Notes under the pieces: model-generated
The model's database searches: none
Told to the model about the DNA's origin: nothing
The model's input: the letters and a program-made list of their open reading frames with translations, nothing else
Shown here: piece by piece, positions 42,918 through 52,556 of the stretch
Layout of the letters: each line of letters begins with the position of its first letter
How positions within the stretch are numbered: the stretch's first letter is position 1
NCBI RefSeq assembly: GCF_002993885.1
Contig: NZ_CM009578.1
Coordinates: forward strand, 3,801,569-3,865,568
Reading direction: 5' to 3'
DNA: 64,000 bases
From: Sphingopyxis lindanitolerans
Lineage (GTDB): Bacteria; Pseudomonadota; Alphaproteobacteria; Sphingomonadales; Sphingomonadaceae
Position numbers and translations under genes: made by a program

Positions 42918-44087
42918 TCAATTCGCCGCCGCGAATTCGCGCAGCATATGCTTGGCGATCTGGAGCTGGAGGATCTGCGTCGTGCCTTCGTAGATGCGAT
43001 AGATGCGTGCGTCGCGAAAGAAGCGTTCGGCGTCATATTCGGCGAGATAGCCCGCGCCGCCATAGACCTGGACGCAGGCGTCGACGACGCGGCCGCACAT
43101 TTCGGAGGCGAAGACCTTGAACGCCGCCGCCTTGCGCAGGACATTCTCGCCCGCGTCGGCGCGGGCCGTGACGTCGGCCATCATACATTCGGCGGCGTAG
43201 ATATCGATTTCGCTTTGCGCGAGCATCTGCTGGATGAGCTGGAAATTGGCGATCGGCTCGCCGAACGCCTTGCGCTCGGTCGCGTAGCGCACCGCGCTGT
43301 CGAGCGCGCGGCGGGCATAGGCGGTCGCGGCGGCGCCGACCGACATGCGGCCGTTGTCGAGGCTCATCATCGCGAAGGCGAAGCCCTTGCCAAGCTCGCC
43401 GCCGAGCAAAGCCTCGCCGCCGACGCGGACGTCGTCGAGGACGATGTCGGCGATGTGGCTTCCCGACTGGCCCATCTTCTTGTCCGACTTGCCGATCGAC
43501 ACGCCGGGCGCGTCCATCGGCACGATGAAGGCCGAGACATGGGCGTTCTTGGGGAGATTTTCCTTGCTCGTCCGCGCCATGATCAGCCCGACCTTGGCGA
43601 AGGGCGAATTGGTGATGTAGCGCTTGGTGCCGTTCAAGATCCAGCCATTGTCGGTCTGGGTCGCCGTGGTCTGAAGCCCCGCCGAATCCGATCCCGATCC
43701 CGGCTCGGTGAGGCCGAAAGCGGCGATCGCACCCGCCGCGACGCGCGGCAGCCACTCGGCCTTCTGCGCTTCGGTCCCGCCATTTTTGAGCGCCGAGGCG
43801 AACATGCCGATGTTGATCGAGATGATCGAGCGGAAGGCCGGCATCGCATAGCTGATCGTGTGGATCGTCCTGACATATTGGCGGACGTTCATGCCCGCGC
43901 CGCCATATTCCTCGGGGATGGTCAGGCCGAAGAGACCCATGCCCTGCATCTCGGCGAGGATGTCGTCGGGGATGCGGTCGGTTTCGATGATCTCCTTTTC
44001 GGCGGGGAGAAGACGGTCGCGGACATAGCGCTGCAATTGCTCGATGAACTGGTCGAAAACGTCCGCGTCCATGCCGGGATTGCTCAT
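42918..44087 (-). CDS. Acyl-CoA dehydrogenase
   Basis: The 389-residue FAD enzyme has the standard layout: PEEYGGAGMNVRQY in the N-terminal domain, AFGLTEPGSGSDSAGLQTTA in the middle barrel, and the C-terminal RIYEGTTQILQLQIAKHML with the catalytic-base glutamate. It dehydrogenates an acyl-CoA of unknown chain at the alpha-beta position. The SDR gene lies 10 bp upstream, so the two form an operon. Confidence 0.94.
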   Translation of the reverse strand: MSNPGMDADVFDQFIEQLQRYVRDRLLPAEKEIIETDRIPDDILAEMQGMGLFGLTIPEEYGGAGMNVRQYVRTIHTISYAMPAFRSIISINIGMFASALKNGGTEAQKAEWLPRVAAGAIAAFGLTEPGSGSDSAGLQTTATQTDNGWILNGTKRYITNSPFAKVGLIMARTSKENLPKNAHVSAFIVPMDAPGVSIGKSDKKMGQSGSHIADIVLDDVRVGGEALLGGELGKGFAFAMMSLDNGRMSVGAAATAYARRALDSAVRYATERKAFGEPIANFQLIQQMLAQSEIDIYAAECMMADVTARADAGENVLRKAAAFKVFASEMCGRVVDACVQVYGGAGYLAEYDAERFFRDARIYRIYEGTTQILQLQIAKHMLREFAAAN

Positions 44088-44097
44088 GGGGGGCTCC

Positions 44098-45015
44098 TCA
44101 GATCGGGTCGTAGGGGAAGACGTGCGCCGACACTTCGTCGGCGCGCGCGAAGGCGGGGCGGAAGGCGGGGATCAGCTCGTCGGCGATCGCTTCGGCGGTC
44201 CAGCCATCGAGCCTGGTCATCGAGCGCACCGGGCGCGGTTTCGAGAAGAGCAGGATTTCGTTCCGGCGCACGCTGAAGATCTGGTTGGTGACGTCTTTCG
44301 ACAGGTCGGAGGCGAGATAGGCGACGAGCGGCGCGATCTTGTCGGCCGACATGTCCTGGAGGCGCTTGACGCGCTCCTGCTGTTCGGGGGTCTCGGCGGG
44401 GATCGACGAGGTCATCCGGCTCCACGCAAAAGGCGCGATGCAGTTCGAGCGGACCCCGGCGCGCGCCATGTCGAGCGCGATCGACTGCGACAGCGCGACG
44501 ACGCCGAGCTTGGCCGCCGAATAATTGGCCTGGCCGATATTGCCGATCAGGCCGCTGGTCGAGGTGAAGTGGATGAAGCTGCCCGACTGCTGCTCGCGAA
44601 AATAAGGCGTCGCGGCCTTCGAGACGTTGAAGACGCCGGTCAGATTGACCTCGATGACGCTCTTCCAGTCCTCATAGCTCATCTTGTGCCAGATGGTGTC
44701 GCGCAGGATGCCCGCGTTGTTGACGACCGCGTCGATGCGGCCGAATTGCGCGACCGCATCCTCGACGATGCTCGCGGCTTCCCTGGGATCGGCGACATTG
44801 CCGAAATTGGCGGCGGCCCTGCCGCCCGCAGCGATGATGTCGGCGGCGGTGGTCTCGGCCGGAGCGGCATCGCCGCCGTCGCCCGCCTGCGCGACGCCGG
44901 GGTCGTTGACGATCACCGCCGCGCCCTGGGCCGCGCAATGCAGCGCCAGTTCGCGGCCGATGCCGCGTCCGGCGCCGGTGATGGCGACGACCTTTCCGTC
45001 AAGGCATAAGCTCAT
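44098..45015 (-). CDS. Short-chain dehydrogenase (MFE-2-like)
   Basis: The 305-residue SDR has the NAD-binding TGAGRGIGRELALHCAAQGA, NNAGILRD, the serine in FTSTSGLIGN and the catalytic NYSAAKLG. The long C-terminal part and the VNDPGVAQAGDG insertion resemble the hydroxyacyl-CoA dehydrogenase unit of peroxisomal-type multifunctional enzymes, so it may oxidise the 3-hydroxyacyl-CoA made by the hydratase. First gene of the minus-strand run, divergent from iclR. Confidence 0.92.
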   Translation of the reverse strand: MSLCLDGKVVAITGAGRGIGRELALHCAAQGAAVIVNDPGVAQAGDGGDAAPAETTAADIIAAGGRAAANFGNVADPREAASIVEDAVAQFGRIDAVVNNAGILRDTIWHKMSYEDWKSVIEVNLTGVFNVSKAATPYFREQQSGSFIHFTSTSGLIGNIGQANYSAAKLGVVALSQSIALDMARAGVRSNCIAPFAWSRMTSSIPAETPEQQERVKRLQDMSADKIAPLVAYLASDLSKDVTNQIFSVRRNEILLFSKPRPVRSMTRLDGWTAEAIADELIPAFRPAFARADEVSAHVFPYDPI

Positions 45016-45068
45016 GGCCGCTCTCCCGTTCGATTCGTGTCGATAGCGCGATAAGCGCCGTCCTGCAT

Positions 45069-45110
45069 TATTTCAACATTAAGAATTGATTTTTCACCCT
45101 GTTGAAAATA
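45069..45110. promoter_or_regulatory. Inverted repeat, candidate IclR operator
   Basis: TATTTCAACA (45069-45078) and TGTTGAAAATA (45100-45110) form an almost perfect inverted repeat around a 21-bp spacer, midway between the divergent SDR and iclR genes. Position and size suit a regulator controlling both directions. Confidence 0.55.
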
Positions 45111-45121
45111 TCTCCAGTGCC

Positions 45122-45859
45122 ATGACCGGTCCGGTACGCTCCGTTTCGCAAGCCTTCGCCATCCTCCGCCTGCTCGCGGAAACGGAGGCGCTGACGCTGT
45201 CGGATATCGGCCGCGTCGTCGACCTCAGCCCGTCGAGTTGCCTCAACCTGCTGAAAACGCTGGTCGCCGAAGGCGCGGTCGAACGCGATGCGCGGACGAA
45301 ATATTATCGGCTGGCGTCGGCGTGGCAGGCGGCGGATGCGCTGCGCGACACCGGCGCCGCGCGGCTGGCCGACCGCGCGCGGCCGCTGATGGCGCGCTTT
45401 GCTCAGAGCGCCGAAGCCGCGGTCGGTCTGTGGAAGATCGTATCGCGCGATCGCATGCAGCTTGCCGCGCGCGCCGAAAGCGACGCGGGGATGCGGCTCA
45501 GCCTTGCCGACGGCCAGCGCCAGCCGCTCGGCAGCGGCGCGGCGGGCCGGGCGATCGCCGCCGTGCAGGGCGCGAGCGAAGCCGAACTGGCGCGGCGCCA
45601 TGCCCCGGTGCGCTGGCAGGCCGAACTGCCGTTCGACGCCTATGCGCGGCAGGTTGCGGCGGCGGCGGCGCAGGGCTTTGCGATCGACCGGGGCTATGCC
45701 CATCGCGGCGTCTGCACCGTTGCCGCGGGAATCGCCGACATCGCCCCCGGTTTCTGTCTGTCGGCGTCGTTCGTCGCCGGATCGCGCAGCGATGCCGAAG
45801 TCGAGGCGCTGGGCGCGGCGCTTGTGGCGCTGCGCGACGAGGTGATACTGTCCGCCTGA
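45122..45859 (+). CDS. IclR family transcriptional regulator
   Basis: The 245-residue protein has a winged helix-turn-helix ([20 protein letters not shown], then [19 protein letters not shown]) and an IclR effector domain with the usual LPFDAYA and [16 protein letters not shown] stretches. It is divergent from the SDR-dehydrogenase genes and next to the ferredoxin reductase, so it probably regulates the catabolic cluster. The ATG at 45122 is 12 bp after the inverted repeat. Confidence 0.93.
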   Translation: MTGPVRSVSQAFAILRLLAETEALTLSDIGRVVDLSPSSCLNLLKTLVAEGAVERDARTKYYRLASAWQAADALRDTGAARLADRARPLMARFAQSAEAAVGLWKIVSRDRMQLAARAESDAGMRLSLADGQRQPLGSGAAGRAIAAVQGASEAELARRHAPVRWQAELPFDAYARQVAAAAAQGFAIDRGYAHRGVCTVAAGIADIAPGFCLSASFVAGSRSDAEVEALGAALVALRDEVILSA

Positions 45860-45938
45860 TAGCCAATGTTTGTTGTGCCGCCAGCCGCGGCATGCCAGAG
45901 GCGCAGCCGAAAAACGAGTGCGCCGTAACGGAGGGATT

Positions 45939-47162
45939 ATGCAATTCGACGTGGTGATCGTGGGGGCCGGACACGGCGGCGCTCAGGTGGCGATCATGCT
46001 GCGGACGCAGAAATTCGCGGGCAGCATCGCGATCATCGGCGACGAATCCGAACTCCCCTATGAGCGGCCGCCGCTGTCGAAGGAATATTTCGCGGGCGAA
46101 AAGGAATTCGAGCGCATCCAGCTTCGTCCCGCCAAATATTGGGACGAACGCGAGGTGACGATGCTGCTCGGCACGCGCGTCGCCTCGGTCGATCCGGCCG
46201 CGCACAGCGTGACCACCGATGGCGGCGAGACGATCGGCTATGGCAAGCTCGTCTGGGCGACCGGCGGAAGCCCGCGGATGCTGCCGATCCCCGGCGGCGA
46301 CCTGCCCGGCGTGCAGGGCGTGCGCACCCGCGCCGACGCCGACGCGATGAAGGCGGCGTCGGAGACGGCGGGGCAGATCGTCGTCATCGGCGGCGGCTAT
46401 ATCGGGCTCGAAGCGGCGGCGGTGCTGCGCAAGGCGGGCAAGAAGGTCGTGCTGCTCGAAGCGCTCGACCGCGTCCTGGCGCGGGTCGCGGGCGAGGAAT
46501 TGTCGCGCTTCTATGAAAAGGAACATCGCGACCATGGCGTCGATCTGCGCCTGGGCGTCGGCGTCGAGGCGATCGAGGGCCGCGACCATGTCACCGGGGT
46601 GCGCCTGGCCGATGGCGAGGTGATTCCGGCCGACCTCGTCATCGTCGGCATCGGCATCATCCCCGCGACCGGGCCGCTGGTCGCGGCAGGCGCCGCGAGC
46701 GGCAACGGCGTGCTGGTCGATCGCCATTGCAAGACGAGCCTGCCCGACATCTATGCGATCGGCGACTGCGCCGCGCATGAAAACGCCTTTGCCGAGGGCG
46801 CGACGATCCGCCTTGAATCGGTGCAGAACGCCAATGACCAGGCGAATGTCGTCGCGAAAGGCATCGTCGGTGATGAAGCGCCCTATCACGCCATCCCCTG
46901 GTTCTGGTCGAACCAATATGATCTGAAGCTCCAGACCGCCGGGCTGTCGACCGGGCACGACCAGGCGGTGCTGCGCGGCGACCCCGCGAACCGCAGCTTT
47001 TCGATCGTCTATTTGAAGGCGGGCCGGGTGATCGCGCTCGACTGCGTCAACGCGACCAAGGATTATGTTCAGGGCCGGATGATCGTCACGGCGGGGCTGG
47101 TCGCGACGGCGGAGCAGCTTGCCGATACGGACAAGCCGCTCAAGGAATTGCTGGCGGGTTGA
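45939..47162 (+). CDS. Ferredoxin reductase (FAD/NAD-dependent)
   Basis: The 407-residue flavoprotein has an FAD-binding [32 protein letters not shown], a second Rossmann motif [18 protein letters not shown], and the [12 protein letters not shown] segment. This is the layout of putidaredoxin-reductase-type enzymes that feed class I P450s and Rieske oxygenases. It is the likely electron donor for the P450 at 34374 through a ferredoxin not found here. GGAGGG precedes the ATG. Confidence 0.93.
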   Translation: MQFDVVIVGAGHGGAQVAIMLRTQKFAGSIAIIGDESELPYERPPLSKEYFAGEKEFERIQLRPAKYWDEREVTMLLGTRVASVDPAAHSVTTDGGETIGYGKLVWATGGSPRMLPIPGGDLPGVQGVRTRADADAMKAASETAGQIVVIGGGYIGLEAAAVLRKAGKKVVLLEALDRVLARVAGEELSRFYEKEHRDHGVDLRLGVGVEAIEGRDHVTGVRLADGEVIPADLVIVGIGIIPATGPLVAAGAASGNGVLVDRHCKTSLPDIYAIGDCAAHENAFAEGATIRLESVQNANDQANVVAKGIVGDEAPYHAIPWFWSNQYDLKLQTAGLSTGHDQAVLRGDPANRSFSIVYLKAGRVIALDCVNATKDYVQGRMIVTAGLVATAEQLADTDKPLKELLAG

Positions 47163-47224
47163 ACCTTATATATTGCGCCCCGGTCTTCGCGGGGGAACGG
47201 GTTTTTGCCTGAAAAGGCCGACCC

Positions 47225-47857
47225 TTAAGCTGGCGGCAGACTTTCCGTTTCCGGCAGGTCGCCGAGCGCGCGTTTCAGCGTCGTCTTGATGTTGCGGAGC
47301 AGGCGGCGCAGCGCGATGATCACGACCACCGCGGCGCCCGCGAGCAGGACGGCGATCACGATCGCGATCGCGGGATAGGCGATGGCGAGCGCGAGCAGCC
47401 CGGTGGTGGCGACGTCTTCGCCGGTCGAGACCGCCGCGTTGCTGAACGGTTCGGGGCTGATGTTGACGACCGCGCGCGTCGTCGCTTTGGCCCCATGGCT
47501 GAGCAGCGCGCCGCCGCCGCCGAGGAGGAAGGCCACAACCTGCCACGTCGGATCGGAACTGTCGACGAGCGCGAGCGCGAGCAGCGCGCCGCCGAGCGGG
47601 CGGATGAAGCCGTGGATCGTGTCCCAGGCCGAATCGACCCATGCGACCTTGTCCGCCAGAAATTCGGCGAGCGTGCCGACCGTCGCGACGCCGAGCACCC
47701 AGGGGTTCGCCAGAACCTGCAGCGCCTTCAGATGTTCGGGCAGCGGCAGCCAGCCGAAATGCATTGCGATGCCGGTGGCGAGGATGGTCAGGTAAAGCCG
47801 CCAGCCCGCGAGCAGGCTGAGGCTGCCGGCGACACCCAGAATTTCCAATATTCCCAT
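47225..47857 (-). CDS. DUF4126 membrane protein
   Basis: The 210-residue protein is hydrophobic, with about five membrane segments, and shows the DUF4126 features SLLAGWRLYLTILATGIA, EFLADKVAWVDSAWD and TTRAVVNISPEPFSNA. No function is known. The ATG at 47857 is chosen because the family starts with a short MGILEIL-type N terminus; the longer open frame has no start signal. It is divergent from the NUDIX gene. Confidence 0.85.
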   Translation of the reverse strand: MGILEILGVAGSLSLLAGWRLYLTILATGIAMHFGWLPLPEHLKALQVLANPWVLGVATVGTLAEFLADKVAWVDSAWDTIHGFIRPLGGALLALALVDSSDPTWQVVAFLLGGGGALLSHGAKATTRAVVNISPEPFSNAAVSTGEDVATTGLLALAIAYPAIAIVIAVLLAGAAVVVIIALRRLLRNIKTTLKRALGDLPETESLPPA

Positions 47858-47948
47858 GGTCCTGCTCCCGCTGGAGCGCCATCCTGCACCGTCGGCGCCT
47901 CGGCTGCAATGGGGATGACAAGCGCGGCGCGCGGAGTTAGGCTTGGGC

Positions 47949-48734
47949 ATGAATCCGTCAGCTTTGCCGTCCGCCCTGCCGGACAACGCCATCCCCGCCG
48001 CCACTCTCGTCATCATGCGACCGTCGGGCGGCGGCGGTCCCGACGAGATATTGATGGTCAAGCGCGCGGCGACCATGGCCTTCGCGGCGGGCGCCATGGT
48101 GTTTCCGGGCGGGCGCATCGACCCCGACGACCATGTGGTGGCCGAGCGGCACGGTTTCGCGCCGGGCGATGCCGAGGGCGCGGCGCGGGTCGCGGCGCTG
48201 CGCGAAACGATCGAGGAGACCGGCCTCGCGGTCGGCTGGCCGACGCTCGCCGATCACGAAATTGCCGCAACCCGCCGGGCGCTGCTCGACGGCACGCTCC
48301 TGTCCGATCTGCTGGCGGAGCGCGGCGAGCGACTCGCGCTCGAAACGCTCGTGCCCTTTGCGCGCTGGTGCCCGAATTTCAAGGAAGCGCGGACCTTCGA
48401 CACCCGCTTTTATGCCGTCGCCGCGCCGCCGCACGGGCACGAATTGACGGTCGAGGAGGCCGAACACAGCCAGATCTTCTGGGCCAGCGCGGCCGACACG
48501 CTGGCGATGGCCGACCGCGGCGACGTGTCGATCATCTTCCCGACCCGGCGCAATCTGGAACGGCTGGCGCAGGCCGATGGTTTTGCCGATTTTTCGGCGC
48601 ACGCCGGGCGTTTCCCGGTCGAACTGGTGACGCCGTGGATCGAGGAGCGCGACGGCGGCTCGCATCTGTGCATCCCCGACCATCTCGGCTACCCGGTGAC
48701 GAGCGAGCCGCTCGATCATATCCGGCGTGGATGA
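47949..48734 (+). CDS. NUDIX hydrolase
   Basis: The 261-residue protein contains a NUDIX box split by an insertion: FPGGRIDPDDH is followed about 22 residues later by ALRETIEETGLAVGWP. This longer form is common in NUDT19/RppH-unrelated pyrophosphatases of bacteria that may act on CoA esters or nucleotides; the substrate is not readable. LALETLVPFARWCPN and TRFYAVAAPPHG are also typical. Monocistronic. Confidence 0.88.
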   Translation: MNPSALPSALPDNAIPAATLVIMRPSGGGGPDEILMVKRAATMAFAAGAMVFPGGRIDPDDHVVAERHGFAPGDAEGAARVAALRETIEETGLAVGWPTLADHEIAATRRALLDGTLLSDLLAERGERLALETLVPFARWCPNFKEARTFDTRFYAVAAPPHGHELTVEEAEHSQIFWASAADTLAMADRGDVSIIFPTRRNLERLAQADGFADFSAHAGRFPVELVTPWIEERDGGSHLCIPDHLGYPVTSEPLDHIRRG

Positions 48735-48911
48735 ATTGGTACCAATTCGGTGCTTTTTGCTGGTTTAGCAGATTCATAACAAATGGCGGGTAGGGCAAAT
48801 CGTCGTTGCAATCGGCAAGGACTATGCCTACAGAGGTTGAGTAGATTCACGTCGATAGCCAAGGCGTTGATGTGATTCGATAAGACTATGTTCCAGTGGA
48901 CGGAGAAGAAG

Positions 48912-49148
48912 ATGAACCTGCTTAAGAAAGCCGCGATCTCCCTCGCGGCAACGTCGATGATCGCAGCTCCGGTTGCCGCTTCGGCTGCTACCTCGCTTGA
49001 TTCGGCTCGTGCCACATCGGCTCTGGGTGGCGAAAGCGAGCTCGAGGGCAGCACCAGCTGGATCATCGCCATTGTCGCGCTGGCCGCCATCATCGGTGGC
49101 ATCATCCTGGCGACCGACAACAACAGCGACACCCCGACCAGCCCGTAA
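48912..49148 (+). CDS. Small exported single-span protein
   Basis: The 78-residue product has a signal peptide (NLLKKAAISLAATSMIAAPV) and one further hydrophobic segment (SWIIAIVALAAIIGGIILAT) before a short acidic tail. GGAGAAGAAG precedes the ATG. Small proteins of this layout are common in sphingomonads and no role is known to me. A terminator follows, so it is a compact single gene and probably well expressed. Confidence 0.8.
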   Translation: MNLLKKAAISLAATSMIAAPVAASAATSLDSARATSALGGESELEGSTSWIIAIVALAAIIGGIILATDNNSDTPTSP

Positions 49149-49173
49149 TATCGGCTGATCGCATAGATATACC

Positions 49174-49206
49174 AAAAGGCTCCGGACCTCTCGTCCGGGG
49201 CCTTTT
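49174..49206 (+). terminator. Rho-independent terminator of the small exported protein
   Basis: AAAAGGCTCCGGAC pairs imperfectly with GTCCGGGGCCTTTT around CTCTC and ends in four T's, 25 bp after the stop. The remaining 49207-49414 shows no convincing gene. Confidence 0.85.
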
Positions 49207-49414
49207 GTGCGTTCGGAGTTCGGATATTCCGATGGGGAGGGCTCCGGCGACGGGGTTCGGGCGACGGGGGGCTCGGGCCGAAGCGGGGCAGGGGCTTCGC
49301 GTGGATCGGTAGGCAAGGCGTTCCCGCTTGCGCGGCCTCTTCGTGCCATTTCGACGCCGCGATCGCGCGACAAGGGGCTGACCCTACGCAGCCCGATTGT
49401 GCGTCAGAGCGGCG

Positions 49415-50284
49415 TTATCCGCGGGCGGTCGTTGTGGATGATGGCGTTTTCGGCCGCTGGACCAGGCTGACCAGCACGAAGCTGATGATCATCAGCAGAT
49501 ACCAGCTCCCGAGCTTTTCGATCCCGACCATGTGCCAGCCGTCCCTCTGGCTGGGATAGGTCCAGGCGCGGGCGAAGGTGCCGATATTCTCCGCGAACCA
49601 GATGAATAGCGCGACGAGGCCCCAGCCGACGAGCAAAGGCATCCGGCGGTGGACGTGGAGCGGGCGAAACCAGACCTGGCAGCGCCAGAAGAGAAAGGCG
49701 GTCGCCGCGAACAGCAGCCAGCGGATGTCGGGAAGCCAGTGGTGCGCGAAGAAATTGACATAGATGGCGGCGGCGAGGGCATGGCTCGTCCAGGCGGGCG
49801 GATAGCGGGTGTAGCGGAAATCGAAGATGCGCCAGACGCGGGCGATATAGCTGCCGACCGCGGCATACATGAAGCCCGAAAAGAGCGGCACCGCGCCGAT
49901 GTGGAGCAGGCTCTCCTCGGGATATTGCCACGATCCCGCGGCGGTCTTGAACAATTCCATCACCGTGCCGACGATGTGAAAGATCAGGATGACGACCGCT
50001 TCCCTTGGCGTTTCGAGCCGAAAGGCGAGCATGGCGATCTGGATTAGCACCGCGCCGATCGTGATGGCGTCATAGCGGTGGATCGCGGCGCCGTCGGGCC
50101 AGAAGAGGTGCGTGCCGAGCAGCAGAATCAGCATCAGCGCGCCGAACAGGCACGCCCAGCCCTGTTTGAAGCCGAAGACGAGAAATTCGAGGCACCAGCC
50201 GCGCGGGCCCGGCTCGACCGCCATCGCCTCGAGGCGCGAGCGGACGGCGTGGAAGCGGCTGTGGCTCCGTTCGGCCTCAGACAT
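49415..50284 (-). CDS. DUF817 integral membrane protein
   Basis: The 289-residue protein has about eight hydrophobic segments and the DUF817 features EFLVFGFKQGWACLFGALM, GSWQYPEESLLHIGAVPLFS and WFAENIGTFARAWTYP. The function is unknown. Its start overlaps the end of the amj-like gene by a few bases (ATG 50284, or 50296 with more overlap), so both are translated from one message. Confidence 0.85.
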   Translation of the reverse strand: MSEAERSHSRFHAVRSRLEAMAVEPGPRGWCLEFLVFGFKQGWACLFGALMLILLLGTHLFWPDGAAIHRYDAITIGAVLIQIAMLAFRLETPREAVVILIFHIVGTVMELFKTAAGSWQYPEESLLHIGAVPLFSGFMYAAVGSYIARVWRIFDFRYTRYPPAWTSHALAAAIYVNFFAHHWLPDIRWLLFAATAFLFWRCQVWFRPLHVHRRMPLLVGWGLVALFIWFAENIGTFARAWTYPSQRDGWHMVGIEKLGSWYLLMIISFVLVSLVQRPKTPSSTTTARG

Positions 50285-51083
50285 GCACGGAGACATAGGC
50301 GATCAGCATCGCCGCCGGCAGCAGCAGCGCCTGCGCCAGCACCGTCCCGGCGAGGCGGCTCAGCGAGATGAAGGTGATCGCGCGGCGGAAATCGGCCTCG
50401 TCGACCTTTCCCTCGACCGCGTCGTCGGTCATCACCGACAGTTGCGGGTCGATGAAGGCGAACAGGAGGATGGTCGCGAAACCGTTGATCAGCGCCGAAA
50501 GCTGCGAGGCGGTGACGCGAAATTCGGGGGCGAGATAGCCGGCATAGAGCGAGGCGACGACGCCGACCGCGAGCAGCGATTGCGCGAGGCAGTTGGCGAT
50601 CAGCACGCCCCAGCCGATCCCGTGTGGCATCCGCCAGCTCCTGAGATGCGTCAGACTGGGGAAACGCAGCGAATCGCGCAGGGTGCGCAGCCCGCCGGGG
50701 CTGACGGCCTTCATCGCGAGCTTCGTCGTCGAGCGATTGTCCTGATACCAGCCGATCGCGGCGGCGAACATGCGCTGGCCGGTGGGGACGAGCAGGATGC
50801 CGATCAAGGTCGCGACGCTGGCGGCGGCGAGGACGAACTGCATGTCGACGAACAGCGACGCGCCGCTGCCGTCGTGGATTCGCGTCTCGATCCGCTTGGC
50901 GAGGAAGGGACCGAGGAAGCTGTTCGAGGTGCGCGAGAAGAGCACGAGGATGTTGAACAGCGCGAACGACATGGCGATCCGCCGCGTCCGCACCCCGGCG
51001 ATCCGCGCCGCATAGGCGAGCGCGCCGATCAGGTTGATGAAGCCGGTGAGGAGAAGGATGGCGACGAGCGGGAGGTCGATCAT
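50277..51083 (-). CDS. Amj family (DUF2837) putative lipid II flippase
   Basis: The 268-residue polytopic protein begins LPLVAILLLTGFINLIGALA and has RRIAMSFALFNILVLFSRTS, matching the DUF2837 family whose Bacillus member Amj is an alternative lipid II flippase. In Gram-negative bacteria the role is inferred only. It is followed by DUF817 in an overlapping pair. Confidence 0.8.
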   Translation of the reverse strand: MIDLPLVAILLLTGFINLIGALAYAARIAGVRTRRIAMSFALFNILVLFSRTSNSFLGPFLAKRIETRIHDGSGASLFVDMQFVLAAASVATLIGILLVPTGQRMFAAAIGWYQDNRSTTKLAMKAVSPGGLRTLRDSLRFPSLTHLRSWRMPHGIGWGVLIANCLAQSLLAVGVVASLYAGYLAPEFRVTASQLSALINGFATILLFAFIDPQLSVMTDDAVEGKVDEADFRRAITFISLSRLAGTVLAQALLLPAAMLIAYVSVHV

Positions 51084-51109
51084 GGAGATCTCGATATAAA
51101 ACTTCCGTC

Positions 51110-51208
51110 TCCCCGAGCGAAGACGAGGGGCTATGCCGAGCGAAGTCGAGGCAGCGACCTTGCGGGTTCTCGCTTCGCTCGAACGAGCCCCTCGTCTTCG
51201 CTCGGGGA
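51110..51208. repeat. Spaced perfect 23-bp inverted repeat
   Basis: The arms 51110-51132 and 51186-51208 are perfect complements containing CCCCGAGCGAAGACGAGGGG, around 53 bp that include shorter GAGCGAAG motifs. It lies between the amj-like and CoxE-like genes. Confidence 0.92.
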
Positions 51209-51239
51209 TGCGGATGCTTTGTCGGTTATGCGGCCGCCG

Positions 51240-52418
51240 TCAATGCTTGCGCGTCAGCTCGCGCATCGCACCGTCGAGCCCGGCGAGGCTGAGCGGGTAC
51301 ATGCGGTCGTTCATCAACTGCTTGATCAGCTTGACCGACTGGGTGTAGCCCCAATGCGCCTCGGGCACCGGGTTGAGCCACACCGCGGCGGGATAGATGC
51401 GGGTCATCCGCTGGAGCCATACCGCGCCGGACTCTTCGTTGAAATGTTCGACGCTGCCGCCCGGATGGGTGATTTCATAGGCGCTCATCGACGCATCGCC
51501 GACGAAGATCAGTTTGTAATCATGGCCATATTTGTGGAGGATGTCCCACATCTGGTGGCGTTCGGACCAGCGGCGCTTATTGTCCTTCCACACCCCTTCA
51601 TACGGGCAATTGTGGAAATAGAAGAATTCGAGATTCTTGAATTCGCTCGTCGCGGCGCTGAACAATTCCTCGCACAGCTTGATGAACGGGTCCATCGACC
51701 CGCCGACGTCGAGAAAGAGCAGCAGCTTGACCGCGTTGCGCCGTTCGGGGCGCATGCGGATGTCGAGCCAGCCCTGCCGCGCGGTGCCGTCGATCGTGCC
51801 CGGAATGTCGAGCTCGTCGGCCGCGCCCTCACGCGCGAATTTGCGCAGGCGGCGCAGCGCGATCTTGATGTTGCGGGTGCCGAGTTCCTTGGTGTTGTCG
51901 AGATTCTGGAACTCGCGCTTTTCCCACACCTTTAGCGCGCGCTTGTGCTTGCTCTCGCCGCCGATCCGCACGCCCTCGGGGTTATAGCCCGAATTGCCGA
52001 AGGGCGAGGTGCCGCCGGTGCCGATCCACTTGCTGCCGCCCTGGTGGCGCTTTTGCTGTTCCTCGAGCCGCTCCTTCAGCGTCTCCATGATCTTGTCCCA
52101 ATCGCCGAGCGACTTGATCGCCTCCATCTCTTCGGCAGTCAGATATTTCTCGGCCACCGCCTTCAGCCATTCCTCGGGAATGTCGACGGGGTTCTGGCCG
52201 TAATCGGTGAGCAGGCCCTTGAAGACCTTGTTGAACACCTGGTCGAAGCGGTCGAGCAGGCCCTCGTCCTTCACATAGACGGCGCGGCTCAAATAATAGA
52301 ATTGCTCGGGCGTGCGGTCGATCACCTCGCGGTCGAGCGCCTCCAGCAGCAGCAGATGCTCTTTCAGGCTGGCGGGAATGCCCGCGGCGCGAAGCTCGTC
52401 GAGGAAGCCGAAAAACAT
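51240..52418 (-). CDS. CoxE-like VWA-domain protein
   Basis: The 392-residue protein belongs to the COG3552/CoxE-like group. The C-terminal von Willebrand A domain carries LLFLDVGGSMDPFIKLCEEL, where the MIDAS motif reads D-V-G-G-S, and later VGDASMSAYEI. These proteins usually act with a MoxR ATPase as a chaperone pair. The MoxR gene is on the same strand but 2.9 kb upstream, beyond two plus-strand genes. Role and client unknown. Confidence 0.9.
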   Translation of the reverse strand: MFFGFLDELRAAGIPASLKEHLLLLEALDREVIDRTPEQFYYLSRAVYVKDEGLLDRFDQVFNKVFKGLLTDYGQNPVDIPEEWLKAVAEKYLTAEEMEAIKSLGDWDKIMETLKERLEEQQKRHQGGSKWIGTGGTSPFGNSGYNPEGVRIGGESKHKRALKVWEKREFQNLDNTKELGTRNIKIALRRLRKFAREGAADELDIPGTIDGTARQGWLDIRMRPERRNAVKLLLFLDVGGSMDPFIKLCEELFSAATSEFKNLEFFYFHNCPYEGVWKDNKRRWSERHQMWDILHKYGHDYKLIFVGDASMSAYEITHPGGSVEHFNEESGAVWLQRMTRIYPAAVWLNPVPEAHWGYTQSVKLIKQLMNDRMYPLSLAGLDGAMRELTRKH

Positions 52419-52556
52419 GGGGCAGGGTTATCCTGTCGGCGCGGCGGGCGCAATCACTTTACGTTTACGGAAGGCGAAGGAAGGAGAACGGAAAATGGCA
52501 GGAAACTGCGCAACTTCACTCGCGAATCGCGAATGCGGATCGGAGCGCCCGCCGCC

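Noticed and set aside
41694..44276. 860-codon plus-strand open frame
   Set aside because: It runs antisense to the CoA transferase and acyl-CoA dehydrogenase, crosses a palindromic repeat, and has an arginine/alanine-rich shadow composition.
32146..47162. Cholesterol or steroid degradation cluster
   Set aside because: The P450, SDR and acyl-CoA dehydrogenases would fit, but no ring-cleavage genes (ketosteroid dehydrogenase, hsa/kst genes) are present, so the substrate is left open.
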